This document shows, in pieces, positions 1 to 8,432 of a stretch of DNA of 8,432 bases. A program made the position numbers and the translations under genes. The DNA lies in assembly GCA_023387775.1 (NCBI GenBank), contig JAEWHN010000115.1, forward strand, positions 1-8,432, written 5' to 3'. The stretch is from Pseudomonadota bacterium (GTDB lineage: Bacteria > Pseudomonadota > Alphaproteobacteria > Rhizobiales > Rhizobiaceae). Position 1 is the stretch's first letter. Each line of letters begins with the position of its first letter. The notes under the pieces were generated by a model that saw nothing but the letters and a program-made list of their open reading frames with translations, did no database searches and had not been told where the DNA came from.

Positions 1-287
1 GCATGAACAGCTTCCGGCTGGTGAAATGGCATGTGGTGCGCAATGCGCTGGTGCTGGTCATCACCACGCTGGGCCTGCAGTTCGGCTCGATGATGGGCCA
101 GGCCGTGGTGGTGGAGAAGCTGTTTTCGTGGCCCGGCCTCGGCTCGCTGCTGATCGACAGCGTGAGCCTGCGCGACATACCGGTGGTGCAGGGCAGCATC
201 CTCGTGCTGGTGCTCTGCTTCCTTCTCGTCAACACGCTGGTCGACGTCCTCTATGCGGTCATCGATCCGCGCATCAGCCACGGGTGA
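1..287 (+). CDS. DppB-like ABC importer permease, C-terminal part (5' end outside window)
   Basis: This is the C-terminal ~94 residues of an inner-membrane permease of the dipeptide/oligopeptide/nickel ABC importer class. The visible part holds the end of the cytoplasmic EAA coupling loop (WHVVRNALVLVITTLG, family form H-x-x-RNAL-x-P-x-x-T-x-x-G). Next come the conserved VVVEKLFSWPGLGSLL block and RDIPVVQG, a final transmembrane helix, and the family C-terminal signature DVLYAVIDPRI. A full DppB is a little over 300 residues, so about two thirds lies upstream; the in-frame ATG at position 3 is internal, not the start. The stop codon at 285-287 overlaps the start of the next permease gene, as in an operon. 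Family assignment is firm; the transported substrate cannot be read from this fragment. Confidence 0.9.
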   Translation, partial: MNSFRLVKWHVVRNALVLVITTLGLQFGSMMGQAVVVEKLFSWPGLGSLLIDSVSLRDIPVVQGSILVLVLCFLLVNTLVDVLYAVIDPRISHG

Positions 288-1110
288 GCGCGATGGGCCT
301 GAGACTCAATCTCGTCATCGGCGGCGTGCTGTGCGCCCTCATCATCACCGCGGCTGTGCTGGCCCCGTGGCTGGCGAGCTACAACCCGATCATGGATGCG
401 GACCTGATGAATGCGGAACTGCCGCCCGACGCGCAGTTCTGGTTCGGCACCGATGCGCAAGGGCGCGACGTCTTCACCCGCATTCTCTACGGCGCGCAGG
501 TGTCGCTGACCGTGGGCATCGGCTCGCAGCTCATCAACACCATGATCGGACTGATGTTCGGCATTTCGGCGGGCTATTTCGGCGGCTGGTGGGACGATCT
601 CGTCAACGGCCTGACCAACCTGATGCTGTCGATCCCCTCGCTGATCTTCGCGCTGGCGATCATGGCCATCCTCGGCCCCGGTCTCGTCAGCCTGCTGATC
701 GCGCTCGGCCTCACCAACTGGTCGTGGACCTGCCGCATCGCCAGAAGCTCGACGCTGTCGCTGAAAAGCCAGGGCTATGTGCAGGCGGCCAACACGCTTG
801 GCTATGGCGACGCCCGCATCATGGCCACCCAGATCCTGCCCAACCTGATCGGCCCGGTGCTGGTCATCGCGACGCTCGGCATGGGCGACGCCATCCTCGC
901 CGAGGCGGCGCTTTCCTACCTCGGCCTCGGCATCCGTCCGCCGCAACCGAGCTGGGGCAACATGCTGACCGATGCGCGCGAACTGATCGTGATCGCGCCC
1001 TGGGCGGCCGTGTTCCCCGGCGTCGCCATCTTCCTCACCGTGCTTGGGCTCAATCTTCTGGGCGATGGCCTGCGCGACTGGCTCGACCCGCAGATGAGGA
1101 CACGACGGGC

Positions 1111-1114
<4 letters not shown>
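284..1114 (+). CDS. DppC-like ABC importer permease
   Basis: This is the second inner-membrane permease of the peptide/nickel-type importer, about 276 residues, close to the usual DppC length. It starts with one transmembrane helix (about residues 9-31). The DppC-type block FGTDAQGRDVFTRILYGAQVSL-like region follows at about 54-76, then several further helices. The EAA loop at about 163-190 (YVQAANTLGYGDARIM, then QILPN) docks onto the ATPase. A conserved SYLGLG...PSWGNML segment (211-228) is also typical. The GTG start at 284 gives a GTGA-type 4-base overlap with the previous stop. An ATG at 293, with GGTGAG just upstream, is an equally reasonable start and shortens the protein by three residues. 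The stop at 1112-1114 overlaps the next ATG by four bases. Substrate is unknown: oligopeptides, dipeptides, nickel chelates, opines and similar solutes are all known for the family. Confidence 0.92.
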
Positions 1115-2080
<966 letters not shown>

Positions 2081-2088
<8 letters not shown>

Positions 2089-3052
2089 CGCGCCAGAACC
2101 GCTGCTGCGGGTCGAGGACCTCAGCGTTCATTTCCCGGTGCAAGGCGGCGTCTTCAGCCGCACGCGCAGGCTTCTTGTTCGAGCGGTCAACAATGTCAGC
2201 CTGACGCTGAACAAGGGCGAGTGCCTGTCTGTGGTGGGGGAATCCGGCTGCGGCAAGTCCACGCTGGCCCTGTCGATCGTCGGCCTGCAGGCGCCGACCT
2301 CGGGAAGCATCCATTTCGAGGGCAGCCCGATCACCGGCAAGGTGCAACCCTCCCGCATCGAGCGTGCGCGCATGGCGCAGATCGTGTTCCAGGATCCCTA
2401 TGCCTCGCTCAATCCGCGCCAGACGGTTTTCACCTCGCTTGCCGCGCCGCTCCGGCTGCACGGCATGGGTGGAAGCGAGGTCGAAGCGCGCGTGGAGGAG
2501 ATGATGCGTCTCGTCGGCCTCAAGCCCGATCAGGCCGGGCGCTTTCCGCACGAGTTTTCCGGCGGCCAGCGCCAGCGCATCGGCATTGCCAGAGCGCTCA
2601 TCCTCAATCCCAGGGTGGTCGTGCTCGACGAGCCGGTCTCGGCGCTCGACGTGTCGATCCGCGCGCAGATCATCAACCTGCTGCTGGAGCTGAAGGAGCG
2701 GCTGGAGCTTTCCTACATCATGATCAGCCACGATCTCAGCGTGGTCGAGCATATGAGCGACCGCGTGGCGGTGATGTATTTCGGCCAGATCGTCGAGACG
2801 GGGCGCTGGGAGAGCATCTTCGCCAACCCGATGCATCCCTATACGCGGCGTTTGCTCGGGGCCATTCCCGACCCCTTCGCAGAGCTTTCCGGCAAGAACC
2901 TGGTGGACGAGGCGCAAGCGCCCCGGCCGCCTTCGGGCTACGACTATTATCCGAAGGAATTCGACCGGCAGGATGTTTACAGCGCGCCGCAGCCCTCGCA
3001 TCTCGTGGCGATGGCCGGCGACCATTGCGTGCGGCTGGCGCCCGTGGCATGA
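2081..3052 (+). CDS. DppF-like ABC importer ATP-binding protein
   Basis: This is the second ATPase of the importer (323 residues), expected to form a heterodimer with the preceding one. It has Walker A GESGCGKS at 53-60, Q-loop Gln104 within the DppF-type VFQDPYASLNPR, signature FSGGQRQRI at 159-167, Walker B VVVLDE at 179-184, the D-loop SALD and H-loop His217. The C-terminal extension starts at HPYTRRLLGAIPDP (252-265). It ends in a tail with only one cysteine, Cys316, so the four-cysteine motif of the partner is absent, as expected for the F subunit. The ATG at 2081 lies inside the end of the previous gene, with AGGTG at 2068-2072 eight bases upstream. It is the last importer gene; a 71-bp gap separates it from the fusion enzyme, which may still be in the same transcript because no terminator is evident. 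Confidence 0.95.
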
Positions 3053-3123
3053 AGGATTTTGCCTGACTGAATTTGCACGCCCATGCCAAACTATCCAGCA
3101 TCCTCATTTTGATTCAGGCTTCC

Positions 3124-6100
3124 ATGACCGATCTCGACCATCCGGCACCCGATGTTTCGCGCGAGCAGGCCGGCCGGCTGGCCAGCGAGCACTTTGGCCT
3201 CACAGGCGAGCTGAGCCGCCTCGACAGCGAGCGCGACCAGAATTTTCGGCTCGTCTCGGATGCGGGGGAGTGGACGCTCAAGATCGTCAACGCCAGCGAG
3301 CCCGCCATTGAGAGCGAGTTTCAGGCCGCATTGCTCGAGCATCTCGGAGCGGTGGCGCCGCAGCTTGCCCTGCCGCGCCTGCGCAAGGCCGCTTCCGGTA
3401 CAGCACTTGCCACCGTCACCACGGCGGCAGGTGCCCGCCACGCGCTGCGCATGGTTTCGTGGCTTCCCGGCCGGCCGCTGGCCGAAAGCGAGCGCACGCC
3501 TGAGGTGCTTCACTCGCTTGGCCGCATGCTTGGCCGCATGGACCGCGCGCTGCAGGGCTTCATCCATCCCGGTGCCTTGCGGGTGCTCGACTGGGACGTG
3601 CGCCGCGCCGGCCAGTCCCGCGCGCGGCTGCATCATGTCGCCGACGCCGCCGACCGGGCGCTGCTGGCACGCTTCCTCGACCGGTTCGAGGCGACCGTGG
3701 CGCCGCGCTTGCCGGCGCTGCGCGCGCAGGTGATCCACAACGACGCCAACGACTGGAACGTGCTGGTCGATCCACAACAGCCCGGCGAGGTGGCGGGCGT
3801 TATCGATTTCGGCGACGCGCTGCACACAGTCCTCATCGCCGAGGTCGCCGTGGCCTGCGCCTATGCCATGCTCGACCAGGACGACCCGATCGGCGCTGCG
3901 GCGCGCATCGCGGCCGGCTTCCATGCCGAATATCCGCTCCGCGAGGAGGAGGTCGACCTGCTTTTCGACCTGATCGCCGCGCGGCTGGTGATCAGCGTCA
4001 CGCTTTCGGCGCAGCGCCGAGAGCGGACCGCCGACAACCCCTACCTGGCGATCAGCGAGGCGCCGGCCTGGCGGCTGCTTCGGCGGCTGGACGCGATGAA
4101 CCCGCGCTTCGCGACCGCGATCCTGCGCATGGCCTGCGGCTTCGATGCAGCAGCCGGCGCGGGCGCGATCGTGGATTGGATCGACCGCAACGCCAGGAAC
4201 TTCGCGCCGATCGTCCAGCCGCACCCGGCCACGCTGGCCAAGGCGCTGGTGCCCTATGGCGAGGCGGACCATCCCATGACCGTCGCCTCCGCCGCGGCCG
4301 AGCCGCAGGCCGCCTCGGACTGGTGGGACGCCCACGCGGCCGAGCACGGCATCGCGCTCGGCATCGGCCCCTGGGGCGAGGCGCGCACCGTCTATTCGGG
4401 CGACATGTTCCGTTCGCGCTTCGTCGAGGGCGAGCGTCGCATCCACCATCTCGGCCTCGACCTGTTCATGCCGGCCGGCACCAAGCTCCACACGCCGCTG
4501 GCCGCCGTGGTCAAAAGCGTCGAGATCGAAGAGGACCCGCTCGGCTATGGCGGGCTGGTGGCGTTGCTGCATGAGCCGGAAGGCTGCCCGCCCTTCGTCA
4601 CCCTGTGGGGGCATCTCGCCCATGAAGCGGCGGCAAGGCTGAAGCCCGGCGACAGGCTGGAGGCCGGCGCGCTGGTGGGCGAAATGGGCAACCATGCCGA
4701 AAACGGCGGCTGGGCGCCGCACCTGCACCTGCAGATTTCGGCCGATCCGCAGCTTGCCGCTCGCGATATACTGGGCGTCGGCGAGGCACGCTATCTCGAC
4801 GTCTGGCGCAGCCTTTTCCCCGATGCGACGACCCTAGCGGGCCTGCCGCCCGAGACGTTCGCGCAGACGGGCCGCAGCCGCGCGGAAATCGTGGCTGCGC
4901 GCAAGGCAACGCTGCTGCCCAACCTCTCCATCTCCTATTCCGAGCCGATCAAGTTCGTGCGCGGCGACGGCGCCTGGCTGATCGATGACCGCGGCCGCGC
5001 CTATCTCGACTGCTTCAACAATGTCTGCCATGTCGGCCACGCGCATCCGCATGTGGTCGAGGCGATCGCCACGCAGGCCGCGAGGCTAAACACCAATACG
5101 CGCTATCTGCACGACAACATCGTCGCCTATGCCGAGCGGCTGACGGCGACCCTCCCGCCGGAATTGTGCGTCGCTTCCTTCGCCTGTTCCGGCAGCGAGG
5201 CCAACAGCCTGATGCTGCGCATGGCGCGCAACCATACCGGCCGCGAAGAGGCGATCGTGCTCGACTGGGCCTATCACGGCACCACCCAGGAGCTGATCGA
5301 GCTCAGCCCCTACAAGTACAAGCGCAAGGGCGGCAAGGGCCGCATGCCGCATGTCTTCGAGGCGGCCATTCCCGACAGCTATCGCGCACCGGCCGACTGG
5401 CCGGTCGAGGAGCACGCCAGGCGCTTTGCCGCGAGCGTGGCCGAGCAGATCGAGACGATGCGCGGCCAGGGCCGCGCGCCGGCGCTGTTCCTTGCCGAAT
5501 CCATCCCAAGCGTCGCCGGCCAGGTCTTCCTGCCGCCGGATTATCTGAAGGAAGTCTATGCCATGGTGCGCGCGGCCGGGGGCCTGTGCGTGGCCGATGA
5601 GGTGCAGGTCGGCTTCGGTCGCGTCGGCAGCCACTGGTGGGCGTTCGAGACGCAAGGCGTGGTGCCCGACATTGTCACCATGGGCAAGCCGATCGGCAAT
5701 GGCCACCCGATGGCAGCACTGGTAACGACGCGCGAGGTGGCGGCGTCGTTCAACAACGGCATGGAATATTTCAACACCTTCGGCGGCAATCCGGTGTCCT
5801 GCGCCGCCGGCCTTGCGGTGCTCGACGTCATCGAGCAGGGCGACCTGCGCCGCAACGCGGCAGAGATCGGCGCCTATCTGGTCGAACGCTTCCGCGACAT
5901 GCAGGCGCGCCACGAGGCCATTGGCGACGTGCGCGGAATGGGCCTGTTCCTCGGCATCGAACTGGTCGAAGACCGTCGAAGCAAGGTTCCGGCGACGGCG
6001 CTGGCGAAGAAGATCTGCGACGGCGTGCGCCGGCGCGGCGTGCTCATCGGCACCGAAGGGCCGCACGACAACGTGCTGAAGATGCGCCCGCCGATGATCT

Positions 6101-6177
6101 TCACGCGTGCCAATGCCGACCATCTGGTCGCGATCCTGGAAGAGACGTTCGAGGCGGTGTCGGCCGGCAGGGAATAG
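3124..6177 (+). CDS. Trifunctional fusion: APH-fold kinase + M23 metallopeptidase domain + class III PLP phospho-lyase/aminotransferase
   Basis: A 1017-residue protein with three domains and no signal peptide or obvious membrane segment. Residues ~1-360 are an APH/choline-kinase-fold phosphotransferase: Lys53 in TLKIVN, Brenner motif HNDANDWN (His205, Asp207, Asn212) and metal-binding IDFGD (Asp228). Residues ~405-560 are an M23/LytM-type domain with HLGLD (His442, Asp446), WGHL (His497) and HLH (His533, His535), so zinc ligands and catalytic histidines are kept. Residues ~585-1017 are a class III PLP enzyme: CSGSEAN (688-694), YHGT (717-720), [10 protein letters not shown] (824-833, Asp825) and PLP lysine Lys855 in [11 protein letters not shown]. 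The DEVQVGFGR and [10 protein letters not shown] blocks resemble the AGXT2L phospho-lyases (ethanolamine phosphate or 5-phosphohydroxylysine), whose kinase partner hydroxylysine kinase has an APH fold. Kinase then lyase would convert an amino alcohol to an aldehyde plus phosphate and ammonia. Exact substrate unknown; an ordinary transaminase is the alternative. ATG 3124 has weak AGG at 3116-3118; an upstream in-frame TTG at 3073 is less likely. Confidence 0.9.
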   Translation: MTDLDHPAPDVSREQAGRLASEHFGLTGELSRLDSERDQNFRLVSDAGEWTLKIVNASEPAIESEFQAALLEHLGAVAPQLALPRLRKAASGTALATVTTAAGARHALRMVSWLPGRPLAESERTPEVLHSLGRMLGRMDRALQGFIHPGALRVLDWDVRRAGQSRARLHHVADAADRALLARFLDRFEATVAPRLPALRAQVIHNDANDWNVLVDPQQPGEVAGVIDFGDALHTVLIAEVAVACAYAMLDQDDPIGAAARIAAGFHAEYPLREEEVDLLFDLIAARLVISVTLSAQRRERTADNPYLAISEAPAWRLLRRLDAMNPRFATAILRMACGFDAAAGAGAIVDWIDRNARNFAPIVQPHPATLAKALVPYGEADHPMTVASAAAEPQAASDWWDAHAAEHGIALGIGPWGEARTVYSGDMFRSRFVEGERRIHHLGLDLFMPAGTKLHTPLAAVVKSVEIEEDPLGYGGLVALLHEPEGCPPFVTLWGHLAHEAAARLKPGDRLEAGALVGEMGNHAENGGWAPHLHLQISADPQLAARDILGVGEARYLDVWRSLFPDATTLAGLPPETFAQTGRSRAEIVAARKATLLPNLSISYSEPIKFVRGDGAWLIDDRGRAYLDCFNNVCHVGHAHPHVVEAIATQAARLNTNTRYLHDNIVAYAERLTATLPPELCVASFACSGSEANSLMLRMARNHTGREEAIVLDWAYHGTTQELIELSPYKYKRKGGKGRMPHVFEAAIPDSYRAPADWPVEEHARRFAASVAEQIETMRGQGRAPALFLAESIPSVAGQVFLPPDYLKEVYAMVRAAGGLCVADEVQVGFGRVGSHWWAFETQGVVPDIVTMGKPIGNGHPMAALVTTREVAASFNNGMEYFNTFGGNPVSCAAGLAVLDVIEQGDLRRNAAEIGAYLVERFRDMQARHEAIGDVRGMGLFLGIELVEDRRSKVPATALAKKICDGVRRRGVLIGTEGPHDNVLKMRPPMIFTRANADHLVAILEETFEAVSAGRE

Positions 6178-6189
6178 TCGCGGCCCTTT

Positions 6190-6248
6190 GGCTCGGCTTC
6201 CCGTGGGCGTTCGGACGATGTTGCCCACGTCGGCCGGGATTCGGAGCC
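6190..6248 (+). terminator. Terminator-like nested inverted repeat after the fusion gene
   Basis: Just downstream of the fusion gene's stop, CGTGGGC (6202-6208) is perfectly complementary to GCCCACG (6223-6229) across a 14-base loop. An outer pair, GGCTC (6190-6194) with GAGCC (6244-6248), and a partial inner CGGC/GCCG pairing could extend the structure. The position, 12 bases after the stop, suits transcript termination or 3'-end protection. There is no clear run of T after the stem, so a classic intrinsic terminator is not proven. Confidence 0.35.
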
Positions 6249-6259
6249 TTCGAGAAAAC

Positions 6260-6287
6260 ATTTCCTAAAAATATCAGTTTTGGAAAT
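6260..6287. promoter_or_regulatory. AT-rich inverted repeat, possible operator/promoter of metNIQ
   Basis: ATTTCC-t-AAAA (6260-6270) is complementary to TTTTGGAAAT (6278-6287), giving ten base pairs with one unpaired T and a seven-base centre. The right arm also carries the perfect eight-base palindrome GAAATTTC (6283-6290). The element lies in the only markedly AT-rich stretch of the gap, about 180 bp before metN. That suits a binding site for a dimeric regulator and/or a promoter. No convincing -35/-10 pair could be assigned, and no known regulator motif was recognised. An AT-rich stem without a following T run makes a terminator less likely. Confidence 0.35.
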
Positions 6288-6468
6288 TTCATTCCTGTCA
6301 AATCTCGGCGCGGCGGGGCAATGGTGCATCCAACAGGGACCACCCCGACCAGACCAAGGGCGACAGCATGCTACGGAAAGTCACGGCTCAACGAATGTGC
6401 AGCGTCTTCGCATGACGCGGCGGCGATGCTATTCGCCATGGTGACCTGACTGAACCCTTGAGCTGAAA

Positions 6469-7552
<1,084 letters not shown>

Positions 7553-7563
<11 letters not shown>

Positions 7564-8221
7564 GATGCTTTTCGGCCTGCTCTGGAAGTCGCTGCTGCAG
7601 ACGCTGCACATGGTGGCCGTGTCCGGCCTGGTGGGGGCGTTGATCGGCCTGCCGATCGGCATCTTCCTGGCCACCAGCGGCAAGGACGAGCTTTTCCCGG
7701 CACCAAAGCTCAATTACGTGATCGGGCTGGTCGTCAACGCCGCGCGGTCAACGCCGTTCATCATCCTGGTCGTGGCAATCATCCCGTTCACCCGGCTTCT
7801 GACCGGCACTTCGATCGGCACCACGGCGGCCATCGTGCCCCTGACCATCGCCACCATTCCCTTCTTCGCCCGCCTGGTGGAGGCGGCTATCCGCGAGATC
7901 GACAAGGGGCTGATCGAGGCTGCCCGCGCCATGGGCGCGACGCCGATGCAGATCGTGTTCAAGGTGCTTCTGGCCGAGGCCCGGCCGGCCATCCTGCTTG
8001 CCTTCACCATGACCATCGTCAGCCTGATCGGCTATTCGGCGATGGTCGGCGCGGTCGGCGGCGGCGGTCTCGGCGACCTCGGCATCCGCTATGGCTACCA
8101 GCGCTTCATGCCGGAGGTGATGCTGGCCGTGGTGATCGTGCTGATCGTTCTCGTGCAGTTGGTCCAGAGCGCAGGCGATGCGCTCGCCCGCCGCTTCGAC
8201 AAGCGCAACCGCAAGAGCTGA
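7553..8221 (+). CDS. metI: MetI, methionine importer permease
   Basis: This is the inner-membrane permease of the methionine importer, 222 residues (E. coli MetI is 217). It is expected to work as a homodimer with two MetN subunits. It has about five hydrophobic segments: ~15-40, ~54-80, ~88-107, ~145-168 and ~187-205. The MetI-type [13 protein letters not shown] block is at 62-74. The EAA coupling loop is at about 115-146 ([20 protein letters not shown], then AEARPAIL), and the conserved [20 protein letters not shown] follows at 166-185. The C-terminus is basic ([10 protein letters not shown]), consistent with a cytoplasmic tail. Its start overlaps the last 11 bases of metN behind a perfect ribosome site. 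It is followed after 45 bp by metQ. Confidence 0.96.
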
Positions 8222-8254
8222 TTTCAATCCCTCCCTCCCAAGTCGTGTAACATC

Positions 8255-8260
8255 AAGGAG
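8255..8260 (+). promoter_or_regulatory. Ribosome binding site of metQ
   Basis: AAGGAG lies six bases before the ATG at 8267 and nine before the adjacent in-frame ATG at 8270, so either can be the start. The rest of the 45-bp metI-metQ gap shows no terminator or promoter that I can recognise. Confidence 0.75.
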
Positions 8261-8266
8261 ATACAC

Positions 8267-8432
8267 ATGATGAAGTTCCTCGCCTCTGTGGCGCTCGCCG
8301 CCCTCATCAGCGTTCCGGCGCTGGCCGAAGACATCAAGGTCGGCGTCACGCCCGGCGAGCACGCGCAGATCATGGAAAAGGTCAAGGAAGTCGCCGCCAC
8401 CAAGGGTCTCAATATCGAGATCCTGGAATTCT
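8267..8432 (+). CDS. metQ: MetQ-like methionine-binding protein, N-terminal part (3' end outside window)
   Basis: Only the first 55 codons are present. They encode a clear secretion signal: MMKFL start, a hydrophobic core (ASVALAALISV) and an AxA-type cleavage site PALA before EDIKVGV, near residue 20. The mature start, IKVGVTPGEHAQIMEKVKEVA, matches the NLPA/MetQ lipoprotein-family opening (I-x-V-G-x-T-P-G-P/E-H-A-x-I). There is no cysteine in the signal region, so unlike E. coli MetQ this looks like a soluble periplasmic protein cut by signal peptidase I. It would deliver methionine to MetI/MetN, whose genes lie immediately upstream. The double ATG leaves a one-codon uncertainty in the start. 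The assignment rests on this opening plus operon context. Confidence 0.9.
   Translation, partial: MMKFLASVALAALISVPALAEDIKVGVTPGEHAQIMEKVKEVAATKGLNIEILEF

Larger units (their letters stand above)
6178..6468 (+). other. Intergenic region between the fusion gene and metN
   Basis: This 291-bp gap has no convincing gene. In order it holds a terminator-like nested inverted repeat (6190-6248), an AT-rich segment with a strong inverted repeat (about 6251-6303), then about 165 bp of mixed sequence up to the metN start. The AT-rich segment stands out against the GC-rich surroundings and is the likely place for the metNIQ promoter. I looked for the conserved blocks of alphaproteobacterial SAM-II-type riboswitches and did not find them. 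A 42-codon ORF (6321-6449) and two small hairpins (6402-6418 and 6422-6437) are present but weakly supported. Confidence 0.6.

Noticed and set aside
3073..3126. In-frame TTG start adding 17 residues to the fusion protein, whose LSSILILIQAS stretch looks faintly like a signal peptide
   Set aside because: The hydrophobic run is short and there is no good ribosome site at proper spacing (GAAGGA at 3051-3056 is 16 bases away). The kinase and PLP domains are cytosolic types. The ATG at 3124 is preferred.
3091..4728. Long minus-strand open frame (545 codons) opposite the fusion gene, and similar antisense frames at 251-1123, 916-2082, 2066-3025, 5086-6261 and 6388-7713
   Set aside because: They mirror strongly coding + strand genes with recognisable motifs. 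Long antisense frames are a usual by-product of high GC third positions. Their translations are low-complexity (rich in R, A, H, D) with no domain I recognise.
8426..8431. GAATTC at the right edge, as a possible cloning junction
   Set aside because: Another GAATTC occurs inside the importer ATPase gene near 2957, and the reading frame runs through the edge, so it looks like ordinary sequence cut at an arbitrary point.

Overview
The window is GC-rich, densely packed bacterial DNA with all genes on the + strand. Codon use (strong G/C third positions), gene order and protein style suggest an alphaproteobacterium, most likely of the Rhizobiales (Mesorhizobium/Phyllobacteriaceae type). The genus is an inference; no rRNA or tRNA is present to confirm it.

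Region 1 (1-3052) is the back part of an ABC importer operon of the dipeptide/oligopeptide/nickel (Dpp/Opp) class. It holds the C-terminal end of a DppB-like permease, a complete DppC-like permease and two complete ATPases (DppD-like and DppF-like). The genes overlap by 4 to 8 bases. The substrate-binding protein is not visible and probably lies upstream.

Region 2 (3124-6177) is the most interesting gene: a three-domain protein of about 1017 residues. It joins an APH-fold kinase (hydroxylysine/homoserine-kinase-like), an M23/LytM-type metallopeptidase domain that keeps its zinc and catalytic residues, and a class III PLP enzyme resembling the ethanolamine-phosphate / 5-phosphohydroxylysine phospho-lyases (AGXT2L family). 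The two outer domains could act in sequence: phosphorylate an amino alcohol, then eliminate phosphate and ammonia to give an aldehyde. The middle peptidase and the adjacent peptide-type importer suggest the substrate may arrive in, or be released from, a peptide. That link is inference.

Region 3 (6178-6468) is a 291-bp non-coding gap. It contains a terminator-like nested inverted repeat, an AT-rich inverted repeat that could be a promoter/operator, a doubtful 42-codon ORF and two small hairpins close to the next start codon. I could not match a known SAM riboswitch here.

Region 4 (6469-8432) is a methionine importer operon in canonical order: metN (ATPase with NIL domain), metI (permease) and the first 55 codons of metQ (binding protein with a cleavable signal peptide, apparently not a lipoprotein). 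metQ runs off the right edge.
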